DNA of 64,000 bases from Bacteroidales bacterium (GCA_016281315.1 JAEEIJ010000056.1:124001-188000); one strand, 5' to 3'; shown: positions 19,078 to 30,137, counted from the first letter of the stretch. Made by a program: numbers and translations. The notes: generated from the sequence alone by a model not told the origin.

Positions 19078-20307
19078 ATGAAGAGATTTATACTTGCCAC
19101 ATTTATTTTTGCGCTGACGCTGGCCTCCTGCAATCAGCGTCCCGATGACGATCCTTCGGACAATCCCCGTCAGCCGGTGTCGCTGACGACCAAATCGGCC
19201 GAGTTCGTCCAGAAAGGCGCGGCTTTTAACCTGCAGTTCCTGGAGCGTATTGATGCCGCTGCCACCGTGGATTACATCGTTTCCCCGCTCAGTATGCAGT
19301 TCCTCCTGGGAATGATTCTGGACGGGGGACGTGGTGAAACCGCCGATGAAATCTGCTCGGTGCTGGGTTACGGACAGGGAGAAGTGGGGGCCGTCAATGA
19401 GTACTGCCTGTCGATGCTCCGGCAGCTTCCCACCCTGGATAAAAAGACCACGCTCAGCATTGCCAATGCCATTTTCGTGGACGACGGCTGGCCCCTTCTG
19501 GATAGTTACAAGGGGGCGGTCAAGCAGTATTATCAGGCCGAAGTGTCCAACCTGGATTTCTCCAATGGGGATGCATCCTTAAAGGCCATCAACGGCTGGT
19601 GCTCCCAACACACGCACGGCCTTGTCCCCAAGATTCTGGAGGAGGTGGATCCGAATATGCTGGCTTACCTATTGAATGCGATGTACTTCAAGGGCCAGTG
19701 GAAGGAGAAGTTCCCGAAATCGGCCACAACCCAGACGCTATTTACCACCGGCTCTGGCGCGCAGAAGCAGGTTCCGATGATGAAGCTGGTGAAGAACTTC
19801 GGCTACCAATCGGATGATATCTTCCGGGCGGTCCGGCTTCCCTACGGCAACGGCGCTTTCTCGATGACCGTTTTCCTCCCTCAGACCGGTCACTCCCTGA
19901 AGGAAGTCGTCAAGCGGCTCAAAGCCATCGGCTGGAGCGGCGCCGATTATATGTCTTCCAGCGAAGTGGACCTTTGGCTGCCGCGCTTCGAGACCAAGTA
20001 TCACATCAAACTTAACGACATCCTTTCGCAGATGGGGATGCCCCGTTCCTTCGATCCCGAGAAGGCCGATTTCAAAGCGATGTCGCTCTATGCCCTATAT
20101 CTGAGTTTTGTCCAGCAGGATGCCGTCATCAAGGTGGACGAGGAGGGTTCCGAAGCGGCGGTAGTCTCCAGCGCCGGGATGATGAAAGAGACCGCGGTGG
20201 GTCCGGGCAACATCGTGGTTTTCCACGCCGACCAGCCCTTCCTCTACGTGATCACGGAAGCCAGCACAGGCGCCATTCTCTTCGCGGGACGGTATAGTGG
20301 AGATTAA
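19078..20307 (+). CDS. Serpin (serine protease inhibitor), lipoprotein
   Basis: Lipobox MKRFILATFIFALTLASC; LSIANAIFVDD; hinge KVDEEGSEAAVVSS; C-terminal ADQPFLYVITEASTGAILFAGRYSGD. Confidence 0.93.
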   Translation: MKRFILATFIFALTLASCNQRPDDDPSDNPRQPVSLTTKSAEFVQKGAAFNLQFLERIDAAATVDYIVSPLSMQFLLGMILDGGRGETADEICSVLGYGQGEVGAVNEYCLSMLRQLPTLDKKTTLSIANAIFVDDGWPLLDSYKGAVKQYYQAEVSNLDFSNGDASLKAINGWCSQHTHGLVPKILEEVDPNMLAYLLNAMYFKGQWKEKFPKSATTQTLFTTGSGAQKQVPMMKLVKNFGYQSDDIFRAVRLPYGNGAFSMTVFLPQTGHSLKEVVKRLKAIGWSGADYMSSSEVDLWLPRFETKYHIKLNDILSQMGMPRSFDPEKADFKAMSLYALYLSFVQQDAVIKVDEEGSEAAVVSSAGMMKETAVGPGNIVVFHADQPFLYVITEASTGAILFAGRYSGD

Positions 20308-21584
20308 AGGTTTAACAGGAACTGCCTTTCGATGGCCCGGATCATACGTTCGGGTACGCCGCAATTGCGTGCAATCCCACCCCAGCGCGAACTCGCTTCA
20401 CAAATCTGGTCGATAATCTCCCTGGCATTTTTGATGCTGTTCCTTGACGCGCAGACTAGTAAATCTGCACGGGTTATGGAGTCGAACTTCTCGTTGATGG
20501 ACATTTGGTGTGTCGAGGTCCAGGCCCCGTCCGGATTATAAGCATAGCCAATGTCATAGGCGGGAGACAACGTCCATTTACCATCCCGGCTCATCAGAAA
20601 TGAAATGTTCTTGGTGTGGTCGTCTTGATTTCGAACAACGACATTGAAAACCATCCTGCGGAACATTTCTGTGGCTTCCGCATAGGAAAGATGCAGACGT
20701 CGCATAACGCCGAAGGCCTGCTCGTAGGAATAAGCGTGTCGGATCCGATGATCGAAATGGGCGATTCCGCAGAGTGTCTGCATATGAATCTTTTTGCCGC
20801 TCTCGCGGTCAAAACGCTTTGTGAGGAAATGAGCCCGTCCGTTCTCCTCGATCAACTGGCAGTCTGTCATATCAATCCCGCAATTACGGGCTAACTGTGA
20901 GAATGCGTATTCCAGCCTCCCATAGTTTTCCGTTTCCCGGAAACCTGCCTGGGCTGACACGCCGTCCAGTTTGATTAAATACTGATCAAATCCTTCCGGT
21001 GCATCGGCCTGTCCCGACCGGACTTCCCCGGTCGTTTTGTTATAGGCAATGATGGCTTTGGCGCGTTGACCTCCGGCCGATGTTCCCAGCCGCAGGATTT
21101 CTGCGATGGCAGCCTTTCTGTCGGCATTCAAATTGACGCCAAATGCTTTTTTCCGTGAAAGAGCCTCACGGGCGACATCTACTAGCGCGTCAATTTCAAT
21201 CTTTAAAAGCGGACTGGCATCAGGTCCGGTTGCCGGTTCAAATTCCAACGCGCCCATACATCGCTTCCCTAAATAACATAGGGATTCGACCGGATTCCCG
21301 GAAGTTCTTCCCGTGAAAGCGAGCCAGCGGTCGAAAAGAGCACGGCCATAAGTATCCGGAAGAGCATCGGCCAGCATACCGGGAAGACCGTTGAAAGTGT
21401 CCCAATTAAGGGCGCCGAAAGCGTATATTCTTCCACTTTGTACGGGCATCATAATGGGGGATGGTTCCAGCCCCGTTTCTGCGAAGGTGGGATCGTATTC
21501 GAAGCGGGCCAGGTTAAACTGACTGTCCCAACGGAATATTCCCACATCCATTCCGAACATTCTCACTTTAGCGACGTCTACCAT
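20304..21584 (-). CDS. HipA-like kinase toxin
   Basis: GGQRAKAIIAYNKTTGEVRSGQ, YLIKLDG, HFLTKRFDRESGKKIHMQTLCGIAHFD, NVVVRNQDDHTKNISFLMS. Confidence 0.9.
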   Translation of the reverse strand: MVDVAKVRMFGMDVGIFRWDSQFNLARFEYDPTFAETGLEPSPIMMPVQSGRIYAFGALNWDTFNGLPGMLADALPDTYGRALFDRWLAFTGRTSGNPVESLCYLGKRCMGALEFEPATGPDASPLLKIEIDALVDVAREALSRKKAFGVNLNADRKAAIAEILRLGTSAGGQRAKAIIAYNKTTGEVRSGQADAPEGFDQYLIKLDGVSAQAGFRETENYGRLEYAFSQLARNCGIDMTDCQLIEENGRAHFLTKRFDRESGKKIHMQTLCGIAHFDHRIRHAYSYEQAFGVMRRLHLSYAEATEMFRRMVFNVVVRNQDDHTKNISFLMSRDGKWTLSPAYDIGYAYNPDGAWTSTHQMSINEKFDSITRADLLVCASRNSIKNAREIIDQICEASSRWGGIARNCGVPERMIRAIERQFLLNL

Positions 21585-21922
21585 TCCGAAACCTCCTCTT
21601 TGGCTTTGATGCGGCCTGCGGCGCGTTTTCGCTGATTTTTCCCGCTGGCGTTCCGGAGTGCGTAGTATTCGGCCGGGCTTAAGGAGTCTTCCTCCACCAG
21701 GGTTTGGAAAACATCCAGCCTCCCCAGGATACGGAGAACGCGAAGAAGGGACTCAAAAGTGCCCACATTGCCGTTTTCGATCTTTTTTACGGACGACAGG
21801 GAAAGACCTGCCGAATGGGCCAGCTGAAGTTGGGTGATGTTCTGTTTGAGCCTGGCGGCTCTTAGCCTGCTCCCAATCCGCTCCTGGATCTGTTTGTCTG
21901 AGAGCGCGAAGATGTCTTCCAT
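21578..21922 (-). CDS. HipB-like XRE antitoxin/regulator
   Basis: HTH RLRAARLKQNITQLQLAHSAGLSLSSVKKIENG; overlaps hipA start. Confidence 0.88.
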   Translation of the reverse strand: MEDIFALSDKQIQERIGSRLRAARLKQNITQLQLAHSAGLSLSSVKKIENGNVGTFESLLRVLRILGRLDVFQTLVEEDSLSPAEYYALRNASGKNQRKRAAGRIKAKEEVSEW

Positions 21923-21991
21923 AAGGTGTCAAATTTCAACTATTGCGATGCAAATATACAAATAATAGTTTAAAATCCAACCCTTATTGAG

Positions 21992-24598
21992 TTAAATTAC
22001 CTCGATTTCTGCCGACGGAATCCAGCCCTGGCGTCCGTCGGCTAATTCTATGTTGGAGAAGCCGGCGACGTTGTCCAGGATCTTTACGCGGGTGCCTTCG
22101 TGGAGGATGAAGAGGTCCTTGGCGCCGGTCTCAGAGGGGGAGCTTTTCACCGAGGAAACGGGCCGCATCACGATGGCCTGGTCCTGCCGGAGGGCCTCCG
22201 AGCGCTGCCACTGGGCGAAATCCCAGCTCAGGAAAGTGAGGAGCAGCGCGGCGATGCCGGCGAAGAAGCCCAGGCGGCGTTTTCCGGGCGTGGAGCCCAG
22301 CAGAAAGAGCAGCGCCAGGGCGACCGTGGCGGCCAGGAAGACCAGCGAAAGGACGGCCCATGTGTTGGAGGGCAGCAGATAGCACATCGCGTGGCCCCAC
22401 TGCTCGAAGAAGATCTCCGGCACCTCTTCAATCTTGTCCTGGGTAAGTCCCCGGGCGAATTCCAGGTTGTAGCGGATGTCTTTGTCCGAAGGGTCCAGCC
22501 GTAACGCGCGTTCCCACCAGAGGATGGCCGGCGCGATTTCGCCGGTTTTGAGATAGGCGCTGGCGAGATTTCCATACAGTTCCTTGGAACCCAGACCGGT
22601 GGCCTGTACGTCCTGCCAGTCCTTCAGCGCGGTCTCGAAATCCCCGGCCGTATAGGCTTCCACGCCCGCTTTCCACAGGGAATCCGGATAGGAGAGTTCC
22701 TGGGCCTTTAGCGTGCCCGGGATGATCAGCAGCAGCGCCAAAATGGCGGCGCCGAGGCCGTGAGAGGAAGATTTCTTCATAGAGGCATCGATGGCGGTAA
22801 TGGTGGAGACGGCTTTCTCGTAGTGCTCGTTCATCGCCTGGTGGCCGGCGTCGGGGGCGTAGCGCGCCTCCTCGCAGGCGTCCAGAAGGCCGACGAAATC
22901 ATCGGCCACTTCCTGCGGAACACTGTTTCCGGTGAGGGCCGACGAGATATTCTCCTTGTCCATATCGGCCATATTGAGCGTGAGTTTGTCGCCCACGAAG
23001 CCCAGCAGCGACCGGTGGAGCTCCTCGTAGAAGGCCGTGTAGAGGTTCTTCTGCAGGAACTCGCGGGCCTGGGCGAGGCGCTTGAGCGCCATCCGCGTGG
23101 CCTTGCGGTTGCGCGTACCCACTACATCGGCCCGCCTGGCGGCCGCCTTGCGCAGGCCCAGCCAGAGACCGAGGCCCAATAGCAGCAACCCCACAATAAC
23201 GCCCCACCAGGCCCCGGAATACACCAGGAAGCGGTTTCCGCTGCCTTTCAGGGTGGTTTCCGTGCGGATGAAGCGGATGTCTTCGCCCAAATTTTTTACG
23301 CCCTTGCGGTCCACCACCAGGGTGTTGCCGCCGGCATCCGGCGTTGTCGCGGGGGAGGCGGCGCTCCGGGCCACAGCCAGTGGCAAGGCAGCGGCCGTCG
23401 CCACGGAATAGCGCCGTTTGGCGATGTCGTAATAGCCGTATTCGACGGGGCCGATGGTGAACTCCCCGGGACTGCGCGGAATGAAGGGATATTCGAAGGT
23501 CTTGGACCCGGAAGTGCCGCTTTTGTCGGTGTTCACGCTGGTCTTTACGTCATAGACCTCGAAGTCCGGCGGGAACTGCAGCTTGGGGGCTTCCAGGAGG
23601 GCGACATTGCCCTTGCCCTGGACCGTGAGGATGAGCGAAGCGGCGTCGTGCGTCTTCAGGGAATCCTTGCTCAGACGCGCGCTGATGCGGTATTCACCCA
23701 CGCCGCCGCCGAAATTCGCCGGTGCGCCGGCGGGCAGGGGACTCACGTGGAGGGTGGCGCCGCGGGTGGTCACGCGCTGCCGCACGGTCATATAATCACT
23801 GCCGAAGAAATCGTCGAAGATGGAACCGCCGCTGCGCCTTTTCTGCTGGTTCACCAGGCACACCACCTCCGCGGGTTCGATGGGCTGGTCCCCGCTCTTC
23901 TGGGGGATGAGCACCCAGCGGCGCAGCACGGCGCTGTTATACATCACGCCGTCTACCTGTTCCCGTTGGAAATTGATGTTGCTGGGCGCCTCCACTTCCT
24001 GGCTCCAGAAGCCTTTAAAGGTGGGGAATTTGGCATTTTCGAAGCCCGCCAGGTTGGCGCGGTTGTAGATCTTGAGGGTGGCGGTGACGGGTTCGCCCAC
24101 CACCACGCTGGTACGGCTCAGAATCAGCCGCATAAAGAGGTCGGAGGCCGTATTCTGGGCCGATGCCTGCGGCGTTCCGCTGTCGGAGGAAGACTGGGCT
24201 TGCGTCTGGGAACCGCCGCCCGGATTGACCACCTGGACAGTGGCGGAACGGGAGGTCATCTGCGTCCCCTTCACGGTAACCGTCGCCGGGGGCAGGGTGA
24301 AGGTACCGGCGGCCTTGGCCTGCAGGATGTAGGTGAAGGAGGTCTGCGAAGAACGGGAAGTCTTGCCGTTAATGATCTGGATGCTGGTGGAAGAGCCTTT
24401 CTGCGGGCCCCACACCACGTTGAAGTCGTTGCTGCACTCCCAGTTGAAGTCCGAGGGGGAATCCTCTCCCTCCACCACGAACACCAGGTTGAAGCGTTCA
24501 CCCAGTTCCACGATGTTGTGCACTTCCACTTTGATGCTCTGTGCCCACGTTCCGAGGGCGACGAGCAAGGCGGCAATGACGGCAAAGAGTCTTTTCAT
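21992..24598 (-). CDS. BatD-BatE fusion: BatD (oxygen tolerance) domain + TM + TPR + SH3-like C-terminus
   Basis: N-terminal BatD-like region after signal peptide; second half LSYPDSLWKAGVEAYTAGDFETALKDWQ (TPR) and C-terminal VKILDNVAGFSNIELADGRQGWIPS (SH3). Confidence 0.82.
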   Translation of the reverse strand: MKRLFAVIAALLVALGTWAQSIKVEVHNIVELGERFNLVFVVEGEDSPSDFNWECSNDFNVVWGPQKGSSTSIQIINGKTSRSSQTSFTYILQAKAAGTFTLPPATVTVKGTQMTSRSATVQVVNPGGGSQTQAQSSSDSGTPQASAQNTASDLFMRLILSRTSVVVGEPVTATLKIYNRANLAGFENAKFPTFKGFWSQEVEAPSNINFQREQVDGVMYNSAVLRRWVLIPQKSGDQPIEPAEVVCLVNQQKRRSGGSIFDDFFGSDYMTVRQRVTTRGATLHVSPLPAGAPANFGGGVGEYRISARLSKDSLKTHDAASLILTVQGKGNVALLEAPKLQFPPDFEVYDVKTSVNTDKSGTSGSKTFEYPFIPRSPGEFTIGPVEYGYYDIAKRRYSVATAAALPLAVARSAASPATTPDAGGNTLVVDRKGVKNLGEDIRFIRTETTLKGSGNRFLVYSGAWWGVIVGLLLLGLGLWLGLRKAAARRADVVGTRNRKATRMALKRLAQAREFLQKNLYTAFYEELHRSLLGFVGDKLTLNMADMDKENISSALTGNSVPQEVADDFVGLLDACEEARYAPDAGHQAMNEHYEKAVSTITAIDASMKKSSSHGLGAAILALLLIIPGTLKAQELSYPDSLWKAGVEAYTAGDFETALKDWQDVQATGLGSKELYGNLASAYLKTGEIAPAILWWERALRLDPSDKDIRYNLEFARGLTQDKIEEVPEIFFEQWGHAMCYLLPSNTWAVLSLVFLAATVALALLFLLGSTPGKRRLGFFAGIAALLLTFLSWDFAQWQRSEALRQDQAIVMRPVSSVKSSPSETGAKDLFILHEGTRVKILDNVAGFSNIELADGRQGWIPSAEIEVI

Positions 24599-24599
24599 A

Positions 24600-25328
24600 C
24601 TACCAATTCTTTTCCTTCTGACGGGACTTCAGGGCCTGGGCCTTCTTCTCGTCCACCTTTTCCTGCGTCTGTTTTTCCTTGTCCTGGATGGCCTGGAGCA
24701 ACTGCTGGGCCTGCTGGGGACTCAGCTGCACTTCCTGCGGCTGGGGCTGCTGCCCCTCCTGCTGCTGGTCGTCCTGTTGCTGCTGGTCCTGATTCTGGTC
24801 CTGGTTCTGGTCCTGGTTCTGCTGTTGCTGATCCTGGTTATCCTGGTTATCCTGGTTCTGATCCTGATTCTGGTCCTGATTGTCTTGATTCTGCTGCTGT
24901 TGCTGCTGTTCCTGCAGTTTGTTTCGCGCGTAGATATAGTTCTCCTTGGCGGCCAGGTCCCCGGGGTTTCGCCGCAGGCTCTCCTTGAACATATTCACGG
25001 CCGTCTGCCAGTCCTGTTTCGCCCCGGCCACGTCTCCCGCGTTGAAGTAATAATCGGCCGCAAAAGGCGCGTCTCCGGCCGTCAGCTGGACGGCTTCCAG
25101 CTGTTTGGCGGCTTCCTCGAAGTTCTCCTGACGGTACAGGTTGTTCGCCAGGTTGTAATGCCCGGCCACCGAGGCGGTGTCCTTCAGCAGGCCCTTGCGG
25201 TAGCTGATATCGGCCTCTGAATAATCGGCCTTCCTGAACTGGCGGTTGCCCTTGCGGAAGTCCGCCTTCTGCGCGAAAGCGGCCCCCGAAAGGCTCAGAA
25301 CCAGGATGATGCACACGAACTTTCTCAT
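24600..25328 (-). CDS. BatC-like TPR protein with Q/N/D-rich tail
   Basis: TPR (YSEADISYRKGLLKDTASVAGHYNLANNLYRQENFEEAAKQLE) followed by QQQQQQNQDNQDQNQDQNQDN... Confidence 0.82.
   Translation of the reverse strand: MRKFVCIILVLSLSGAAFAQKADFRKGNRQFRKADYSEADISYRKGLLKDTASVAGHYNLANNLYRQENFEEAAKQLEAVQLTAGDAPFAADYYFNAGDVAGAKQDWQTAVNMFKESLRRNPGDLAAKENYIYARNKLQEQQQQQQNQDNQDQNQDQNQDNQDNQDQQQQNQDQNQDQNQDQQQQDDQQQEGQQPQPQEVQLSPQQAQQLLQAIQDKEKQTQEKVDEKKAQALKSRQKEKNW
24771..24917 (-). repeat. Imperfect short tandem repeat encoding the (Q/N/D)n tract of the BatC-like protein
   Basis: Recurrent TCCTG(G/A)TT(A/C)-type units on + strand. Confidence 0.85.
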
Positions 25329-26329
25329 ACCTCAAACAGTCTGCGGCGGGGTTTGCGCTCGCCGATGAGCATTCCGATCACAAGCAGCAGCAGGGCCGCG
25401 CCCAGGAAGTACATATACTGCTCGTCGTATTCCTCGAAGACCACGCTGCCGAATTCCTCGTCCTCCATCCGGCGCACGTCCTGGATGATGGGATTGAGGC
25501 CGAACTCTTCTCCGCCGGCGTGGATGTAGGCGCCGCCGCCCGCCCGGGCAATATCGCGGAGCATCTGCTCGTCCAGCTTAGTCACCACGATGTTGCCGTC
25601 CTTGTCCTTCAGCAGTTCGCCGCCCATCGGGATGGGCTGGCCTTCGGGGGAGCCCACGCCGATCGTATAGACCTTGATGCCCAGCTCGGCGGCCTGCTTC
25701 GCGGCGGCCACGGCGTCGTCCTCGTGGTTCTCGCCGTCGGAGATGACCACAATCACGCGGCTCTTTTCGCTCTGGGCGCTGAAGCTCTTGATACTCAGGC
25801 GGATGGCATCACCGATGGCCGTCCCCTGAACGGGGATGGAACTGGTGTCGATGCTGCCCAGGAACATCTTCGCGCTCACATAGTCGGTGGTGACGGGCAG
25901 CTGGACGAAGGACGTTCCGGCAAAGATGACCAGGCCGATTCTGTCGTCCTGCAGTTTCTCCGTCAGCCGGGCGATGGAGAGTTTCGCGCGCTCCAGCCGG
26001 TTGGGGGAGTAATCCTGCGCCAGCATCGAGTTGGAAACGTCCAGGGCCACGATGATCTCTGCGCCCCGGGTGTTGTGCTCGGCCAGTTTGGCGCCGGTGC
26101 GGGGCCGTGCCAGGCCGATAGACAGCATCGCCCAGGCCAGTGCGAAGAGGACGGCCTTCACCCAGCCCTTGGAACGGGACCAGGAAGGCATCAGGGCTTC
26201 CACCAGTTCGGGGTCTCCCAGGGCCTTCACGCGGCGTGTGCGCATCCAGCGCAGGAGCCCATAACCCAGCAGGATGACGGGAACCAGCAAAAGCAGGTAC
26301 AGGAAGCGGTATTCGGCGAACATCAGCAT
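25325..26329 (-). CDS. BatB-like VWA-domain membrane protein
   Basis: VWA MIDAS IIVALDVSNSMLAQDYSPNRLERAK; flanking TM helices. Confidence 0.88.
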   Translation of the reverse strand: MLMFAEYRFLYLLLLVPVILLGYGLLRWMRTRRVKALGDPELVEALMPSWSRSKGWVKAVLFALAWAMLSIGLARPRTGAKLAEHNTRGAEIIVALDVSNSMLAQDYSPNRLERAKLSIARLTEKLQDDRIGLVIFAGTSFVQLPVTTDYVSAKMFLGSIDTSSIPVQGTAIGDAIRLSIKSFSAQSEKSRVIVVISDGENHEDDAVAAAKQAAELGIKVYTIGVGSPEGQPIPMGGELLKDKDGNIVVTKLDEQMLRDIARAGGGAYIHAGGEEFGLNPIIQDVRRMEDEEFGSVVFEEYDEQYMYFLGAALLLLVIGMLIGERKPRRRLFEV

Positions 26330-27312
26330 ACCGGTGTCCTCCTCAGAATAGCGCCCAGGAGAACCTCCAGGGCCAGGCAGATAAGCGCGGCAAGGGCATA
26401 GCCGCTGAAGAGGTCCTTATAAACGGGGAAGGAATCCACGGTGGTGCGCGTCTTCTCCATTTTGCCGATCTCCGCGTAGATCTCGCTCAGTTTGGTGTTG
26501 TCCGTGGCACGGAAATATCGGCCTCCGGTGCCGTCGGCAATTTCCTTCAGCAGGGGCTCGTCAATCTCCACGGGCAGCTTCCTCAGTTCGATGCCCCAGG
26601 GCGTCTGGACGGGGTAGGGGGCCTCTCCGTTGGCGCCGACGCCGATGGTGTAAACCCTGATCCCGTAGGTCTTGGCAATTTCCGTCGCCATCGCGGGATC
26701 GATTTCGCCCATATTGTTCACGCCGTCGGTGAGCAGAATCACCACGCGGCTCTTGGCGTCCGAATCCTTCATCCGGGCGACGGCCGTGGCGAGGCCGTTG
26801 CCGATGGCCGTTCCATCCTCGATGAGGTCCGTCTGCACTTCCTTCATCAGGTTGATGAGGGTGGCGCGGTCCGTGGTGAGGGGGCACTGGGTATAGCTCT
26901 CGCCGGCAAAGACCACGATGCCCATCCGGTCGCTGGGCCGCTGGGCGATGAATTCGATGGCGATGTCCTTGGCGGCGCTCAGGCGGTCCGGCGTGAAGTC
27001 CCGCGCCAGCATCGAGGTGGAGACATCCATCGCGAAGATGATATCGATGCCTTCCGTGTCCACCTTCTCGACCTGGGAAGAGGACCGGGGACGGGCGATG
27101 GCCACAATCAGGAGGCAAAGGGCCGCGATGCGGAGGGCAAACGGGATGTGCCGGACGATCTCGAGGACCGATCTTCCGCCGGCTTCCCACTGGTCCAGGG
27201 CCGATACCCTCAGGTGCGCCCGCCGGTCCTTCCATTCGATCCAGACGTAGCGGAGGATGAGCAGTGCCGGAACGGCCAGCAGCCAGAGCAGATATGGATA
27301 CTCAAAGAACAT
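26323..27312 (-). CDS. BatA-like VWA-domain membrane protein
   Basis: VWA MIDAS IIFAMDVSTSMLARDFTPDRLSAAK. Confidence 0.88.
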   Translation of the reverse strand: MFFEYPYLLWLLAVPALLILRYVWIEWKDRRAHLRVSALDQWEAGGRSVLEIVRHIPFALRIAALCLLIVAIARPRSSSQVEKVDTEGIDIIFAMDVSTSMLARDFTPDRLSAAKDIAIEFIAQRPSDRMGIVVFAGESYTQCPLTTDRATLINLMKEVQTDLIEDGTAIGNGLATAVARMKDSDAKSRVVILLTDGVNNMGEIDPAMATEIAKTYGIRVYTIGVGANGEAPYPVQTPWGIELRKLPVEIDEPLLKEIADGTGGRYFRATDNTKLSEIYAEIGKMEKTRTTVDSFPVYKDLFSGYALAALICLALEVLLGAILRRTPVC

Positions 27313-28258
27313 CTTCCTCGATCTCCTGTTGATAGGTGGTTGTTACGAACCTGACGGCCAGCGGCAGCACCTGTTTGTTGTCTTCGTCGGTGGCGGTGTA
27401 CTTGGCGAACTTCACGAAATCGGCCCGTTCGAAGAGCGCTTTCAGCTCCTCGTAAAGATCGGCCGGGACGTCCGTCTTGCGCAGGTCCCCGAAGATTTCC
27501 GCGGTGGTCATTTCCAGGGCGCCCACGCCGTAGCGTGCGGCGATGTATTCCCTTAAGGCATCCGTCACGCCCGAATAGAAGGTCTTCTGATGTTCGGGCT
27601 TCCAGAACTTCTCCCCGCGGTATTTGTCCAGTTTGCGGAGCGCCTTGATGTGGGCGGGTTCGGCCTTTTCCTTCTCGATGGCTTCCTTCCTTCTCTTGCG
27701 GATCAGGACAATCAGGTAATAGATTAGGCCGATGAGGGCCAGGGCCCCGGCCACCCAGGGGAACACTTCCTTAAAGGTATAGGGGAACTTCACCTGCCCC
27801 TTGATGTCGTTGAGCTGGAAGCTTTCCATATCCACGGCGGGTTCCGTCACCTCCAGGGGCTCGGCGGCCGAGAAGATGAGGGTATCCCCGTCGAAGAGGA
27901 TGGGAATGTCCGGCAGCTCATAGGTGCCGCCGTCGAAGGCGGTAAGGACTACCGAGGCCTTGATGTCGTAGCGGGCGGGCGTTTCCTTCTTTTTGGACAC
28001 GCGGGTGGAATCCAGCTGCCACTCTCCCAGGATTTCCAGCGGAGCGTCCTTCTCCAGTTCGAACTGGGGGAGGGCCAGGGGCGTGTTTTCGGCGACGTCT
28101 TTCAGTTCAATCCCATAGCGGAGCTGGTCGCCCACCAGCACGGAATCCCGCTTCTGGAGGGGCTCCAGCGTGGCTTTTCCGGCTTCCTTGCGGACGCCTT
28201 CCGCCCGGGCCGTCAGGACCGGGAACAGGGCCAGCAGTATGACAAGCAATTTTCTCAT
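27302..28258 (-). CDS. Bat-operon membrane protein (conserved hypothetical)
   Basis: Signal peptide, beta-rich ectodomain, single TM (VAGALALIGLIYYLIVLIRKRRK), position between BatA and DUF58 genes. Confidence 0.7.
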   Translation of the reverse strand: MRKLLVILLALFPVLTARAEGVRKEAGKATLEPLQKRDSVLVGDQLRYGIELKDVAENTPLALPQFELEKDAPLEILGEWQLDSTRVSKKKETPARYDIKASVVLTAFDGGTYELPDIPILFDGDTLIFSAAEPLEVTEPAVDMESFQLNDIKGQVKFPYTFKEVFPWVAGALALIGLIYYLIVLIRKRRKEAIEKEKAEPAHIKALRKLDKYRGEKFWKPEHQKTFYSGVTDALREYIAARYGVGALEMTTAEIFGDLRKTDVPADLYEELKALFERADFVKFAKYTATDEDNKQVLPLAVRFVTTTYQQEIEEDVL

Positions 28259-29135
28259 CGGCTGTGAAAGAGGTTAATGAGGCCGCGGACGTAGTCTTCG
28301 TCGGTGCCGATGTCCACGTGGTCCACCTGATAGCGGAGCATCAGGCGGTCGGCGCCCTCGGTGGCGCTGCGGAACCATTCGCCGTAGGCGTCCCGCACGT
28401 GCCGGGAGGCGGTGTTGATCCAGCGGGAGGCGCCGCTCTCGGCGTCCTTCGCATGCACCAGGCCCACGTTCGGAAGGGCTTTCTCCCGCGGGTCGCTCAC
28501 CCTGATCACCGAGAGGTCGTGGCGGTTCACGGCCACCTTGAGGGCTTCTTCGTAACGCGGGGTACCATCGGCCTCCACATCCAGCATATCGCTCAGGATG
28601 AACGCCGTGCATTTTTTCTTGATGGCGTTCGTGAGGTAGCGGAGGGCTTCGCCGATGTCCGTCCCGTTGTGCCGGGGCTCCCACTCCAGGATTTCCCGGA
28701 TGATGTGCAGGAAATGCGTACGGCCCTTGCCGGGAGCGATGAACTTCTCCACGCGGTCGCTGAATAGGATGCAACCCACCTTATCGTTGTTGAGGATGGC
28801 GCTGAAGGCGAGGGTGGCGGCGATTTCCGCAATCTGCTCCCGCTTGGTTTTCCCCTGCGTGCCGAAGAGGCCGCTCCGGGAAATGTCCACCAGAAGCACC
28901 ACGGTGAGCTCGCGCTCTTCCTCGAAGACCTTCACGTGCGGGGCGCTCATCCGCGCCGTCACGTTCCAGTCCATATTCCGCACGTCGTCGCCCCACTGGT
29001 ATTCGCGTACCTCGCTGAAGGCCATACCGCGTCCCTTGAACGCAGAATGGTACTCGCCGGCAAATACCTGCCGGCTCAGCGCCTTGGTGCGGATCTCGAT
29101 CTTCCGGACCTTCTTTATGAGTTCCTCCGGGGTCA

Positions 29136-29136
<1 letters not shown>
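28255..29136 (-). CDS. DUF58 domain protein
   Basis: VFAGEYHSAFKGRGMAFSEVREYQWGDDVRNMDWNVTARM signature. Confidence 0.93.
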
Positions 29137-30128
<992 letters not shown>

Positions 30129-30137
30129 ATATTTTAG

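Noticed and set aside
24333-25220. 295-aa antisense ORF with a long Leu/Val/Ile stretch that looks like many TM helices
   Set aside because: It is the complement of the Q/N/D repeat tract of the BatC-like gene; hydrophobicity is a by-product of CTG/CTT-type antisense codons.
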